NCBI RefSeq assembly: GCF_033807575.1 | Contig: NC_084708.1 | Location: 6,968,501 to 7,032,500, forward strand | Length of the DNA: 64,000 bases | Origin: Cydia pomonella | Lineage: Eukaryota; Arthropoda; Insecta; Lepidoptera; Tortricidae | Direction of reading: 5' to 3' | Shown here: positions 31,787-45,163 of the stretch, one piece after another | Numbering within the stretch: position 1 is the first letter of the stretch | Layout: each line of letters opens with the position of its first letter | The notes under the pieces: model-generated | What the model was told of the DNA's origin: nothing | Database searches by the model: none | Seen by the model: the letters and a program-made list of their open reading frames with translations, nothing else | Made by a program: the position numbers and the translations under genes

Positions 31787-32689
31787 ATCGCTAGCGACCA
31801 TTTTGTTATATTTATAATAAATATACTTAGTTAAGATAGGAAAAGATGTGGTATCCCTAATTTTCTTGTAGCGTAGGATATCTTAATGACAAAACTAACA
31901 TAACAATTATTTTATTAATCAATTACATTCTACAACGAGACGTGACGTAAGTGAATAACTTAGGTTTAGACAAACATAATCGTGATTGGAACCTACGGTC
32001 CTTATAGTGTCAATAAATATAATTTGTACGGGGATTTCCCTGCAGACTGTAGTCTAAACCGCTTGAAGCGACTATTTTGTAATGTTTCAAATGGTAAAAC
32101 AAACGTATTCTAACAGCTAAAGCATCTCCTAGTCGCTTTTACGATGGTATGATTGACTGTCACAATATAACAATAGATAACAATTGTCTTTCAATTATAT
32201 TAACAAGTACTTATGAGAGTATGCCAAGAATGCCAACAACAAAATGCATTCAGCTGTAAATCTATCTGATGGATATAATTTGACCAATAATTTACCTATC
32301 GGGTATCCACAATAGAAAACACAAAAAAATACCAGTTCTTTCTAACGTTACAGCATCCAGCGGTAAGAAGATCTTATTATTACGGCTTAAGTTTCATGGC
32401 TAGAACTGCGGTGGGCGATAAAAAACAAGAAAAAAACTCAAGTAAACTTAAGTAACTTGATAGTTGGTGGTCGTGTAAGGTTTCGTCTAGACACCGTAAC
32501 CTCTTCACACGGTTACCTACCATAACTGGCTTGAGTACCGTATGCCGTACGACCACATGCTGCATTTAAATGTTCGAGTAATCAAAATTGATTAGTGAAT
32601 CTCATAAAGATATTTGAATGGGAATTGGACTTCAGCGTACAGGCCATGTTTCCAGGAGTCATATCTACTTACTGAGTTATTATGTGACT
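31787..32689. other. Intronic DNA, nothing recognised
   Basis: AT-rich sequence without a credible gene, RNA or repeat family. Confidence 0.5.
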
Positions 32690-32699
32690 CGCTTGGGAT

Positions 32700-33030
32700 C
32701 TTCTTCTTCCTCGCGTTGTCCCGGCATTTTGCCACGGCTCATGGGAGCCTGGGGTCCGCTTGACAACTAATCCCAAGATTTGGCGTAGGCACTAATTTTT
32801 ACGAAAGCGACTGCCATCTGCCCTTCCAACCCAGAGGGTAAACTAGGCCTTGTTGGGATTAGTCCGGTTTCCTCACGTTGTTTTCCTTTACCGAAAAGCG
32901 GCTGGTAAATATCAAATGATATTTCGTACATAAGTTCCGAAAAACTCATTGGTACGAACCGGGGTTTGAACCCGCGACCTCCGGATTGCAAGTCGCACGC
33001 TCTTACCGCTAGGCCACCAGCGCTTCAGCG
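32700..33030 (-). mobile_element. Full-length tRNA-derived SINE
   Basis: On the minus strand it begins with a tRNA-like head, box A TGGCCTAGCGGTAAGAGC and box B GGGTTCAAACCCC. It then has the family body with CGGAACTTATGTACGAAAT and CGCTTTTCGGTAAAGG, and ends in a GAAGAAGAAG tail. A 10-bp target duplication CGCTTGGGAT flanks it (32690-32699 and 33031-33040), proving retroposition. Confidence 0.93.
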
Positions 33031-33040
33031 CGCTTGGGAT

Positions 33041-34070
33041 AGTTATGTAAATATAATTTCTGACGTAGTCGTAGTTTTAGCCCGAATAAAAGTTGTAGAA
33101 TATTTCAACCGACAGCTTGATGCCTAAGACATGTACTTATTTTGAATCAATGGACCTCCCCCAAATAGAGCCAAATCCTGATGACTTAATACCCAGCTTA
33201 AGAACTCTTATCATTTGTCCACAAAGGTTGATATACATTATTACTGCAATTTGTTTAGGACTGAAGGTTGATGTGAAGGCTATTTCCGGCGCTATCTCCT
33301 TTATCTACAGTACGATCTGTCCGACCTATGCCAACATGATGTCTTCCCCGTACTACGTGTAAACTGTCCCGTCCTATGGCTTATCCTTCACATCCGGACA
33401 CATTTCTATTTTTTTTTCGCCAGGTACTAGGAGAGGGATTCAATAAAGAGCTCCGGGATAGACATAAAACCTCTCTTTGTTATTATAATAAATACTATTA
33501 ATGTTGCATTCAGAGCGCCTGCTGTGTAAGCCAAAAAGATTCATAAACGTTCATTGCTTCAACACTCATTCGTCTTTTTTCATTTAGTGGCAGTAGTTGT
33601 GATCTCGCCCCTAAGCAGAGAACGTCGTTATAAGAATTAACAATGAAATATTTCAATAAACCGACGGCGTTATATAAATATGGGCGCGTTCGGAAACTAT
33701 TCGTTATGTAAACAGCGTTGACACGAGTGACGTGGAGTGGGTCTAAATAAATTTAATTTCACGGGAGGTTGGGCCCGGTTTTTATCCGGGTGTCCCTGTG
33801 GACGTACCTGCGGGTTAAGCTGCACTTAGACCACGATTCGAGTCCGTGACTCGAATTGAAAAAGATATAATTAAAAGCTAACCATCCAAAATATTTTGCG
33901 TTTTAAATATGCTTTCCGTTAAATAAAATTACGGAATATAATACAAAGCGTCGATGAAAGTAAGTTACCACGAAACATTTACCCAAACGATACCTAAAAA
34001 GTTTGGCAGTCAATCAGTAGATCTCTCATCAAATCAGTTGATATTCGTACTACACAAAGTTACCGTTGTA
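33041..34070. other. Intronic DNA, nothing recognised
   Basis: The 81-codon frame at 33117-33362 has no domain. GCCCGGTTTTTATCCGGGTG near 33772 is a short palindromic patch. Confidence 0.45.
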
Positions 34071-34074
34071 ACTG

Positions 34075-34345
34075 ACGATCGGTCTGGCCTAGTGGGTAGT
34101 GACCTTGCCTATGGAAGCCGATGGTCCTCGGGTCGAATCCCGGTAAGGGCATTTATTTGTGTGATGAACAAATATCATTTGTTCCTGAGTCATGGATGTT
34201 TTGTATGTATTTAAGTATTTGTATATTATATAAGTACATGGATGTCTAAGTATCCATAACACATGCCTTCTTAGCTTACGAGTACCATGGGACTTAGTTA
34301 ATATGTGTAAGAATATATATTAAAAATAATAGAATGAATGAATGT
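34075..34345 (+). mobile_element. tRNA-headed SINE (GGTCTGGCCTAGTGG family)
   Basis: The head carries box A-like TGGCCTAGTGGGTAGTGAC and box B-like GGTCGAATCCC. The body has AAGGGCATTTATTTGTGTG, TTGTTCCTGAGTCATGG and CTAAGTATCCATAACACATG. The family is frequent in moths and is also present at 50035-50255, 52050-52385 and 58920-59175. Confidence 0.85.
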
Positions 34346-37300
34346 ATTTGCAAGAGACATGGTTTTAAAAAAATATTACAATAAGTAAGTAGAGGTGCGC
34401 TCATATCTCGTCAACAATACTGGCATGCAAACAACATATACTAATAATTTATTAAATACATAGAAAACATCCATGGCACAGGTACAAACTATAAATTAAA
34501 ATTTACACCATGCAATTTATATGAAGGGTAATTCTTATAGTGATATAACTAGGCAGCTTGTTATATATTTCATTTTATTGTTCTTATAAGCCTATTCGGT
34601 ATAGTATATTTATTTATTTATTTAAAATTTGATTTAGGCAAAAAGGCCCATATTACAAATACCTTACAGACTAACATGCATATAGGTAGGTAGGTAGTAT
34701 AGGTATCCATACCTAGACGGAGGTAACTAAAGCGTCCTATTAACGTGTGTGCAGTAAATAACTCTCACAAAGAACACTAGTCCCATCTACCCTGACAGTC
34801 GTTTCGTTGCGCATAATTTTGGTACAAATCCAGCATAAGCTTTCAGCACTTAGGGGCACTCGGATGCAGAAATAGAATTAGGTTCAGAGCCGAGCCGCAG
34901 GGCCCGCAGGCGACAGCCGGGATTATGCGCGTTACATGAATATGCAACTCGTTATTTTCAATTACGGAGAGCGAGGCTTACATGTAGGGTTGCCACTTCT
35001 CACAAGTAAAATAAAATGTTAGTAATGCCGATGTTTTATTAAAATTAAAAAAATACTCAGACTGACTTTACACTAAGTGCTCTGAAATCCCAGTTTACAC
35101 ATCTCGATTGACTGGTACCAAACTGATATGGTAGTACATACTAACAAACCAAACTGGTTGCTCAAATTTTGTAAAAAAATATATAATAAATACATATTTG
35201 CATACATCATGAACAAATTATCGGCTAGTCTAAAAATCCATTAAAATAATTATTTCTTATGACATGGCATGTCATGGCAGAGAAAATCTTAATGTCTGAA
35301 AACCCTAGACGTCGCCAGACCTTTGCAATCCTTTGCAACACGTGCACTTTTAATTTTAATGCTTTGTCATTGCCTCCACATTTGACTTTGCGCACATTTA
35401 TCATAAAGCTACGTCATCTGTCAACTGTATGCGCATATGTGCGTTTGCTTTTACTAAATGGGTGACTATTCAATTATTGCGCGCTGACATTTTGTCGGTA
35501 TTATGCAACATATTAGTGACGATGTGAACTTTAATTGAAATAGGACATGTTAGTGGATAGGTTTTATATTACGATATATGTATCTGCTTATACGCTTTGC
35601 GCCTATGTCAACATCAAAACAATCGTAAACAATATACTCGTACCTCGTCTTAAAATCATACAATTACTATTCCGCTTGCTTCAGACTTTCTTTCCTCTAA
35701 ATGCTAATAGGTTAGCCGCAATAGGAGTCTTCATAACGAGGGGCCAATCACCTCTATATACTTCGTAAACTGTGATAATGCGAGGTTTTTCTGGCCGCCT
35801 ATCGTTACCACGGGCGTACGTGCCGGTACGCAACAAGCGATGCGTTTGGACAAGAAACCTCTTAAAAAGCGAACATACCATCTCCGTTCTTGCGCACTTA
35901 TTATGCAAGAATCCCACAATTCATAGTGACAATTACGAGTGAGCGATCTACTGCAATGATTCCAGACCGCAAATTAAACCGAATACCAACTAGGGCTACA
36001 GGCGGTACAAGCTGCTCGTAGGCTACGTAAAAACTTACTCTCATAAGGCCAGAAAGAATGCTCATACAAGCGAGATAAGGCCCTCTTGTTAAGCGAACAT
36101 AAATGAGTTTCATGAGTTATTGCCTGATGAATATTAACCGAGCCGAAGTAAAAACTTAAGGATTCTCTATAAATACACGGCACTTGAAATTCAACTGGAT
36201 CCCATACTTGTCCGCTGGTAAGAAATCTATAAGCTGATGGTAATACTATTTATTGATGTGTGACTCTGAATTTAAATTCCATGTAATGCCGGACATAACA
36301 AGACATTGTTATTCTACCTGGAACGTGAAGCAAGCAGCTAAATTAATTGTAAAATTGAAATAAAATCGTGTATTGAACCTTAACAGACTTTAATTTACAA
36401 TTCATTTATTGAATACCTAAAGATAATATTCTCTATTCTGTACTAGTCCACCATTAGGTTAATTCGAATTTTGAAACTTTTAAGGCAGTTTTATGTGTAA
36501 ATGTTAAGTTTTGTTGTAAACATATGTACATTCAAAGTAGTCAGCATTAATTTTGTGAGTGATCGATATGAGAAAAACATGGAATCCCATTAAACAAAAA
36601 GCTAAACTCCATTTTGAACAGGTTATCCCAGTAATCTTTAACAGACAAGCCTATTATTATTTATCTCGTACAGGAATTGATTTCCTTCTACGAGCTGCGA
36701 GTAACGTGTTATTGTGGCGGGCGGCAATCCGTCAAGCCACTGATTTACCCGATAACGATAACCACGCTGCCCCTCTGTATGTATCGGTATCAACTACATT
36801 TGAAAACTCAGCCAATTTTTTATCTTATTTTATTGGAACAAGGTATAAAATTGATCGTCTTTTAAAATGTACTTACTTGCTACAGATATCGCAGTGGTAT
36901 GATTGCAATGCTTCGACTTTTGTATATTATGCTCTTCACAGCTCCGTTTTTATTGTAAACTTGACTTCTGCGGGTGTACGACTACCTGCCATTTCCGTTT
37001 GTACTTATAGGTGGATGGTATAGTATAGTATTTGCAACTCGATTTAATTTACTTACTTTATTAAAGTTTTTTTTAGTAAAGGCTAGGCCAAGAAAGAGAA
37101 GAAGTTAAGTTTTTTTTACATAATTCCATCATGATAATACGGTGGAATATGTATAGTTGATGAAACATAATTTACGCCGATCTCTCATTTCTTTGTATAA
37201 AACATCGTTCAAAAGTTACGTACGTTACAGTTTCAGCAATTAAAATTATCGTGTGTGGTATCTATGGGTGCCATTGAAATTTGAATACAAGCGTCGTGTG

Positions 37301-40300
37301 TGTTGTGTCTTATTGATGTCATTACGTAGTTGCTGTAGTTTCATATCGCGTTGTGACACATTGGCAATGTATTCAGGTCAAGCGGGCTGCAGCTGAGCAA
37401 ATAGATCGTTCAGCTCTACTAAATTACCACTAAATTTAGCAATTTCAAATGGGTATCTCCAACCACTTACAACTTACTTACTCCAATTTAAGTTTATTGC
37501 ATCCCACTTAGCTAAACAGTAAAACCCCACATGAAACCAGCTTCTTGTTTGTGAGACAGAATTATAAATTCAAACCATTTGAACGCATAAACTTTTTGCT
37601 TACTGACGGTGTCAACACTAATATCTTTAGCAAATAAGTGTGTACTAACACTAACTAAAACGTACATCAACATTCGCATAAATAACACCGCCCGTTTGAG
37701 TAAAAATTAATTAGCAGTTTTGTTTGAAAACCCATTCATGATAAATGGATATAATTTATCGCTTCAAGTTAAAAATATTAGTTCTACGTTTCAGTACACC
37801 TTCGCGAACAGCATATGGTCTGTAAAGTTCTCAAATATCTCATCTATCTTCACTTACGTTCAAGGTAGACATTTTTACTGACAGTGAAAGATTTTGATGC
37901 ATGATAGTGAACAAACTATGTAGCCGATATGTCAAGAATATTGAGCTGCTCCGGTTAAGTTTACTTTTAAAATAGCTTTACGTGATCGATAGAGGCATAT
38001 TCAAAATAATGGTCGAGGCTAGGACGGGCTCTCAATCACACCTCGACAAGGGATTGTGTCGCGTCGGTTTTGTGGCAATTTGCCGGGAATGGATGGAGAC
38101 GTCAACTCGACAAAAAGCTTCGATCGATCAGAGTTGAGGGTATTGCGCGCGCGACGCCCGGCGACAACACCGTGTGTGTCTCAAGCTTAACAACAATGTC
38201 TTGAAGTTTTGGTTAACAATGCATCCTGTAAGTGTACTCGTGTTTCACAAAGGTGCCTGTTCCAGACTGTTCACAAACCACAACAGTATTTTTTTGTAAT
38301 TGAGAAAACCTAAAATGAAAAAGCCATTCCATGCAGATGGTTTCTTAATCTCAGACTTACTCGCACTAACAGTTGATCTAGGAGAGTGTTCTTTCCAATA
38401 TCGTGACACAAAATAATCACTTGTGAGAGTGCGGCTCCTCTGGGACGCTCGCACAAGCGCGCGAGACAATACCGGTGACGGAAAAATGTCGCGGCACGAA
38501 CTCTGTCTACTTCCTCCATCCCTAATATCGTTACCGGGCTTTTAGTCGAACAAAAACTATTCTAATGGAATGTTGACGACGAGAACAAATTAGTTGGCTA
38601 AATGTATCTTTTCTTTGTTCTGACGTCGGAATCGAATTAGTAACAAAGCATTGTGATTCCTGAAAACTTTAAACTCGGAGGGTAAGCGGTCAGACAGCAG
38701 ACCCTCGTCGGGCAAGCTGACGCGGCCGTCAGCCCGGCGGGCCGGCTGTCCGTCCGTCACGACGCATCCATCAACTGCCACCGGCGACGACTCAGTTCAA
38801 ACTCAGTTTAAGCTCAGTTTAAAACCTGACAGCTCCCCGACCATGATCGATGATGTGCGACCGAAGAATGCACCTAAAACTGAAATAGCAACTGTCCGAC
38901 AAGTTAATGTTTTAGCGCTAATGACATTAACATACAATTCGGTCACTAGTAGTGTTTTGACATCGAAAGGTGGCTGTTTGAATAGCTCGGAGCTTACTGA
39001 TGATGTTGACCAAAATACGAGCGCAGCAATAGTTAATGGTCCGCTTAATACTGCGTGAAGCACTCCGCGTGAAACCGCATGCTACGCGTAACGATATTAA
39101 ATCTCCCGTTGTGATGGCACACGACCAGTATATTATTTCTCCCGTACATTTATTTGAGACTCAAAGATGCCCCATTAGGGATGATGCGGTGACAATTTTT
39201 GTTTAGTTTGCGTCGTAATTGAATAGGCGTTGGGAACGGCACGCGACCGCCGGGCTGGTTAAATGGAAATGTGTAAATAAATGTGTGTAATAAACCATTG
39301 TGTGAGATTCACAGGATTATTTCACGGAGTCCCTGTGTGTGAGTTTTGTTAAAAGCGAGTTATGTTACTGCGCGGGAATGGTTTAGCACTTCTGGGGCAT
39401 TATCTAAATTGTTAAATGCACTTAGTGGCACTGCCAAGAAACATTGTTTCACACGTCGTTTCTCTTCAGGGATGACAGCTGTTTCGTTGACAGGTCTTCG
39501 ACAGGAAAAGTTTATATTAAAACAAATGACGTGATGTTAGTCATCGCCTTTCTGTTGTCACTTTGTCTTTTCTGGTGCCTACCACATGGGGCAGAATTGG
39601 CAGAAATGATTCTTAGTCCAGTTTCATATTGGGAGGTACAATTATTTGTATACATATAGTATTTAAGACCACACACACACTGTCTGTGTAAGTATGTTCA
39701 CAAATGCAGTAGGCGTTGGGCGGTAACTGGCTTGCACCTACGTAGCTGTTTCTCCCTGTCTGTGTATCTTGCCAGTTAGCTCGGCCACCGCTAATCACCT
39801 CTAAACACGATACCCCACTATCATCATGAAACGCCATTCTTCGCTTCGTTAGCATCTCGATAACTTAAAGTACCTTCCCATATCGAAGTATTCTGTTCCA
39901 ACATCTATTACGTAATCCTGTTACTTGATGGGTTTAAAAACAAATCGAAGTAGATCCCATTCTAAGAAGTATACATTTCAATTGTCTCCTAAAAAGCCCG
40001 TGATACGAGTATCTGTCTTAACCTTTAAGTTGTTATCGAAAACCGACCGCGTTTTGTCATGTTGGCAAAACATAACGAATTCAACTCATAATTAAGAACC
40101 GTGAAATATGGCCCGAGTCAATTGTGTCTCTGTGACAATATTGTATTTATGGAGAAGGACCCAAAATAAACAAACAGGGTACAATCGGACGAATAAAATG
40201 CTGGCACAATGCGCGGGCCAGCACGTCATAATAAGGCAGTGGCTTTGTGCGTTCGGTCGGTTGTAAATCATACAGTCCTTTGAAGAGAATGGCACACCAT

Positions 40301-43300
40301 AAATAATGCCCTAAAATTCGGCTGCGATGCTCTCCACCGGGACGTTTTGGTGCCGTGAAGAGAATTCTAATGGCGAAACAAATTAATCAATAGAGTCGCG
40401 ACAATACTCCACTTTTTGCCACAAGCTCTTTTGTCAAAACGTTTATGAGCGTAGAAATGGCCTTAAACTTTTGACGTTAAACAGGGGGACCGGTTTTATG
40501 GCTTTTAGATTGAAGCATGCTTTTATTTAAGCACCTCGCTATCGACCTAATGTTAATCGGCGTAACGAGGTTCTATGAACGTATAATTGTTTTAATTTTA
40601 TTGCGTTGCGGTTTAAATTAAACCGGGGCTTTAACTATGGCGTTGCAGCCACTCTTATTTTAATGACTTCGTAAGAAAGCAATTAAAGCTGAGCATTATG
40701 ATAGCATTGAAGAATTTAACGCGGTCGACGTAGTTACGACTGCGCTGCGTTTTAATGGTTCAGTGCACCCCTGAATAAACAAGGCTATTTGGAGTTAAAT
40801 TTGCTTGCACCGGATATGGCTGCCAGTCGAACATATCCATCATGCGCTTCAAATGCAGACGTGGTCAATGATCTAATTACTGCCACTTGAGCTAGGATTA
40901 TCGGTGAAGAAATACATCTTGAGGGTGGATGCGGTCAACTCACCTTGTTTTATGAGCCCATAATCGTCCCAGTTATGGGCTCCTAAATAATAACCTTTTA
41001 TTGGCCACCGTTGCCGTGGGATTGACGGATGACTACTTACGGTTTATGGGACAGACGCGACGTGCCGGGTTTTATCGTCCCCGTGAAGTTTACTGCTAAT
41101 GCAAAACCTATCTGATTTGAGGTTGGACCACAATAACATGTGACGACGGCTTTCTGAGAACCTACAATCAATAATAGCTAAAAACATCTCGTAGGTACTG
41201 ATTTATGACTAGTAAAATTTTAGTACTTCCAGCCGCAAGAATATGTAGGTGTAAGTCCTTTATAAACTTGAGATTTTCTTAGAACCAATATTCCTGTTTC
41301 GACTTAACCACAAGTACTTCGCCGTGATAATTTGGAACAAAAAGTGCTGTTTGTTTAAAAAAATCTAAGCATTGGCACTATAGCAATTATGTCCGGATTG
41401 AAATGTTACTTAGGGCAGATAGTGAAACATGCCTGCACTTATCGGCGACCACCGTCGTCGCTTCTCAGCAGGAATTTGGCACACAGCAGTTTTTCTACTG
41501 TCTCCGCAGAGGAAGTGTATCGAGGACAAAACGTGGGGTGGGCATTATTTGTAAAGACACTGAGTGTGGCCCGATGTTTCCCAATGTTGTCGTTTCGAGT
41601 AAATGAAAACATCTTAACCTTTATGAATGACGTGGATTGATTTGAAGGAAACGTTTACATGACGGGAAGTGAATTCGTATGTTTCGCAGCGTGAAGTAGA
41701 GATGGATCGAGCGGTCGCGGGCCTCCCGCGGCGCGCTGCGAGGGCCCGCATGGACCCGAATTTACATTCTCGGTCCCAACAAGGGTTATTGTGATGCGCT
41801 CTGAGACCCCACGGCCGACTAGATAACGTCTAGTCACAGAATCAATAAAATACACGAAATTGTCATTGCGACCCCTGGGGAATGACGCTGAAGCTGCGTC
41901 GCATTGTGAGCGTCAGTTTGTTTACATAAACCCGACTATTTTGTGTTTATTTTTTGTTTGATGCATTGATAATGTAATTTTTTGTAATATCTATCGAAAT
42001 TAGTCTTTTAACTGCAGGCTTTACCTAAATTTATTATCATCAGTTTGGTTCTATGTGAGAAATAAATTGCATTTATTGCTGTATGAAGCAAGTTAGTATT
42101 GGTAGTATTTGCATTCCTCCGCTGTCTTGGTTGCGTAAACATAATGACACCCTCACGATAGTCGAACGTTAGAAGTTGTTGAATCAGAAAATACACTTTG
42201 GAGAAGCAGTCGCGCTGTTCAAATATTGGATGAATCCGTTCGGAGGTGCGCGTAGACTAATATTTGGACACTCTTCAGAGGTCGTTATTACATGCCAAAG
42301 GTGGCCATCATCTTACAAGTCACAAAAGCTTTTGACACACCATAAACTTAGTCTATAAATGTACTCTTTCCCTTAATCCAAGCGCCGCTAACGCATTTTC
42401 CTTACTAATTTGTTGCATTCCTTACCCTTTCGGGTGTCGGGTTTAACTTTATTTTTGGATCGGTTAACGTGCAGTTCGGCTTCCAATCGTATTAATGGAG
42501 GTGCGTTTATTTAACCGCTCGTAATTCTCGTAACGACCGCGTGTGGATTTTAGCGGCGACTGCGCTCAAACCAACCGAACCGAGCGCCGTTTATCATTAA
42601 GATTTCTGTTATGTCAGAATTATTTGATTTATGCCTTTACGTCACGTACTAATTTTACTTATATCGTCTTCAAAATAGACTCGAGATTACGAAATAACTC
42701 GTAATTGGAATCCAACTTTACATATCTTTTTTTCTATCGTTAACAATTTCTCGTAGATTTGAGATTCAGACTGCGAGTAAAATCCAGACGGGCTGACGGT
42801 TTAACGAACCATAGGGTTGTTAGGTTAATTGTGCAGTATGGCTCCTGTATCGGCGCGCCCATCGTGCCACATTACCATGTACGAGCCCCGTCGCGGAGAT
42901 TGCATCGCGGGGTCGTGATCAGAGGACATTCGAGAATGTCTCATATAGTCACGTTTTTACCTTACTAGGATGCGAGGCAGTTTGACTTAGTATCATAATT
43001 TTTGATAGAATAATTTGTTTCTGGAATTTATATTTAAGCAGTTCGCTGCGATGCTTTTATTTAACCTGATAAAAAAAGAAAATTTTATGCTATGCACGAT
43101 CCGTGTAAGCGTCTTACTTTTCGCCGTGTACAAATTCATATGCTAAATCGTTTGCAGGAATATACCGCATGTGAATGTTTACTGTATTCGTTTTATTGCA
43201 TGCGCAATTTCAAATGTAATGCATCTACATATACCTTCTGGAATAAAAACATACCTTTTTTTTCTATTTGGAAATTTAGTTACTTGAAACCTTATTTTAT

Positions 43301-44600
43301 TTATCTATTACCGATAGTCATACAACTTACACGTACACGATAACATACTTATTTGTGCGACAGATAAATAAATTATTATTCACCCGGATGTTAGTGCACG
43401 CTAGATTAGGGTTTAAAAGCATATTGGGTAATATGCCCAGGGGTGCTCGAAGCTTTAACTAACATTCCTTGAGTGTGTGGTTTTGTTTAGGGAAAGTTAG
43501 GGTCGGCGGTTTCCATTAGACAGCTATGACTGCTCGGCATCAGATAATAATAAATCATTAGGGACCTGGTACTTGCCGCCTCATTAACAAAAATAATCCC
43601 TTACCTTGTTTTCTCCAGTCTTTTAAACTTCTTTAATCCCTTTGGATTAAGTCCAGCACGATTCGTTTCTATTTTATTTGCACCTAATTCCTTTTGCCGA
43701 TTTATTTCCGAGCGCTACCGTTTAAACGATCGTGGGTTTGCGTCGTGTGGTGCGAATGCGACTTTTATTTTTCCGTCCCGACTCGCCGTGTCGCTGGTGT
43801 CGTGTCGTGACTTAGCGGACTTTATCAGCACTATAAGAACAAAACATTCAGCATGTCGTGCCGTCGCCTTTATCTTACCACCGGTAGCGACTATAAATAC
43901 TATGGTCAGCTTGTCTAATTGTAATGGGCTGCGGCCAGATGGAAAGCCCGCCTCGCCTTAAGGCTTCAACAAAAAAGCGGGGCGTGGCTGGCCGTGTTTG
44001 TTTTCGGCTTGGCATTAATCGACACCGAAAGCCGAATCTCTCTGGTTAACATCCTTAATTATGATTCATAGGTACCGCATGCTGTTATTATGGAGTTGGG
44101 GTTATATCTCCCGCGACGGGTTGATTCCCCCTTACGTTCCCAGCTCATTACATCAATTAACTCTTTCATAATTCTTACTTAAGACTGCATTTGAATAAAA
44201 TACTGCTTTAAACTGCGTAGGTCGAGACCACTGTTTTTTTAATAACGGTTCGCGTAAGATTTTTCGCAGAAATCCGCGCCGTAACGAGGCTTTGTTGCTT
44301 TTATCTACCATCTCGTATGAAATTTATACTACACCACCTAAGGTAAATCACCGGGAGCAGATCGACATCTACTCCACTACGTTATAATGTTTGTTTAGGT
44401 GCCTTATTTTGAAAAATAAAGTTAACTCGTCCGTAAGAAATTTAAATTGGCTTTTGAAGGAGGCAGCCAGGCGGTGGTTCCGTCGGCATGGAATAGGTGC
44501 TTGTTGGGTTAATACGAGCAATCCATCTCGCGGTCGCTCGTTGATGGATCAGTGATGAAGATCACGATCCGTTACTTTGTTGTTTTTCTCCGTTGATAAA
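34346..44600. other. Repeat-poor intronic DNA
   Basis: No recognisable exon and very few repeats occur over 10 kb. Base composition shifts between AT-rich and moderately GC-rich patches (for example 38690-38770 and 41700-41760). A three-unit 11-bp repeat lies at 38791-38823. The low load of transposons is unusual for this window. Confidence 0.5.
38791..38823 (+). repeat. Three tandem 11-mers CTCAGTTYAAR
   Basis: CTCAGTTCAAA, CTCAGTTTAAG and CTCAGTTTAAA follow each other without gaps, at the edge of a GC-rich patch. Confidence 0.85.
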
Positions 44601-44655
44601 CGGAACAGGGGCCTTATTCGAGATGCACAACTGTCAAATTTCACGTCCACATCAA

Positions 44656-44700
44656 ATCAACACTTGATTCTATCGCATGTTGATTGTATCAAGTGTTGAT
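44656..44700. repeat. 13-bp perfect inverted repeat
   Basis: ATCAACACTTGAT (44656-44668) and ATCAAGTGTTGAT (44688-44700) flank a 19-base loop. Further TGTTGAT words and ACAAGTGTTGATTTTATT near 44879 suggest a small repetitive element at 44620-44895. Confidence 0.7.
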
Positions 44701-44902
44701 TCTATCAACTGTGGATATTATCATTTGGAACAATCAAAACTCATTCATAGAAAAAATAATCAAACAAAAATCAACTTTGTTTATTACTACTATATAGTTT
44801 GAAATGGCTCTGAACTCGAAGTGGTTCGGTTTGATTTGATTGTCACCTGACTGTGGATTGCTAATGTCAAATTTTGACAAGTGTTGATTTTATTGCTAGA
44901 CT

Positions 44903-45163
44903 TTATTGTCCATGGGCTTGGGCACCATCTTGGATTTTTTGACGTACGACAGGGAATACCCTTCCTTTCCTACAATATATGGCATAGAGTAAAGCGTCTT
45001 TTTTTTTAAACATAAGTTTACAGGAATCAGCGACATCTTGTATTCGATAGGATAAGTAATGCGCTATGAACAATCCGGCGGCGAGTAGTGAAACTGTACC
45101 TGACAACGTCAACCAATTAAAAAGTGACCACACAGTTGATGGTCGATAAAGGCGATTATTAAT
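44903..45163 (-). pseudogene. Possible retrocopy or orphan small membrane-protein ORF
   Basis: The minus strand has an open frame without an early ATG that reads TVWSLFNWLTLSGTVSLL, AAGLFIAHYLSY and then RKGRVFPVVRQKIQDGAQ to a TAA at 44903-44905. The first half is a plausible membrane helix and the second is basic. AATAAA overlaps the stop and another lies just beyond, as in a processed mRNA copy. I do not recognise the protein; it may be a decayed retrocopy or chance. Confidence 0.3.

Noticed and set aside
38590..39063. Short ORFs in the GC-rich patch near 38.6-39.1 kb as exons
   Set aside because: They lack consistent splice sites and recognisable domains, and frames are open on both strands, as expected from composition.
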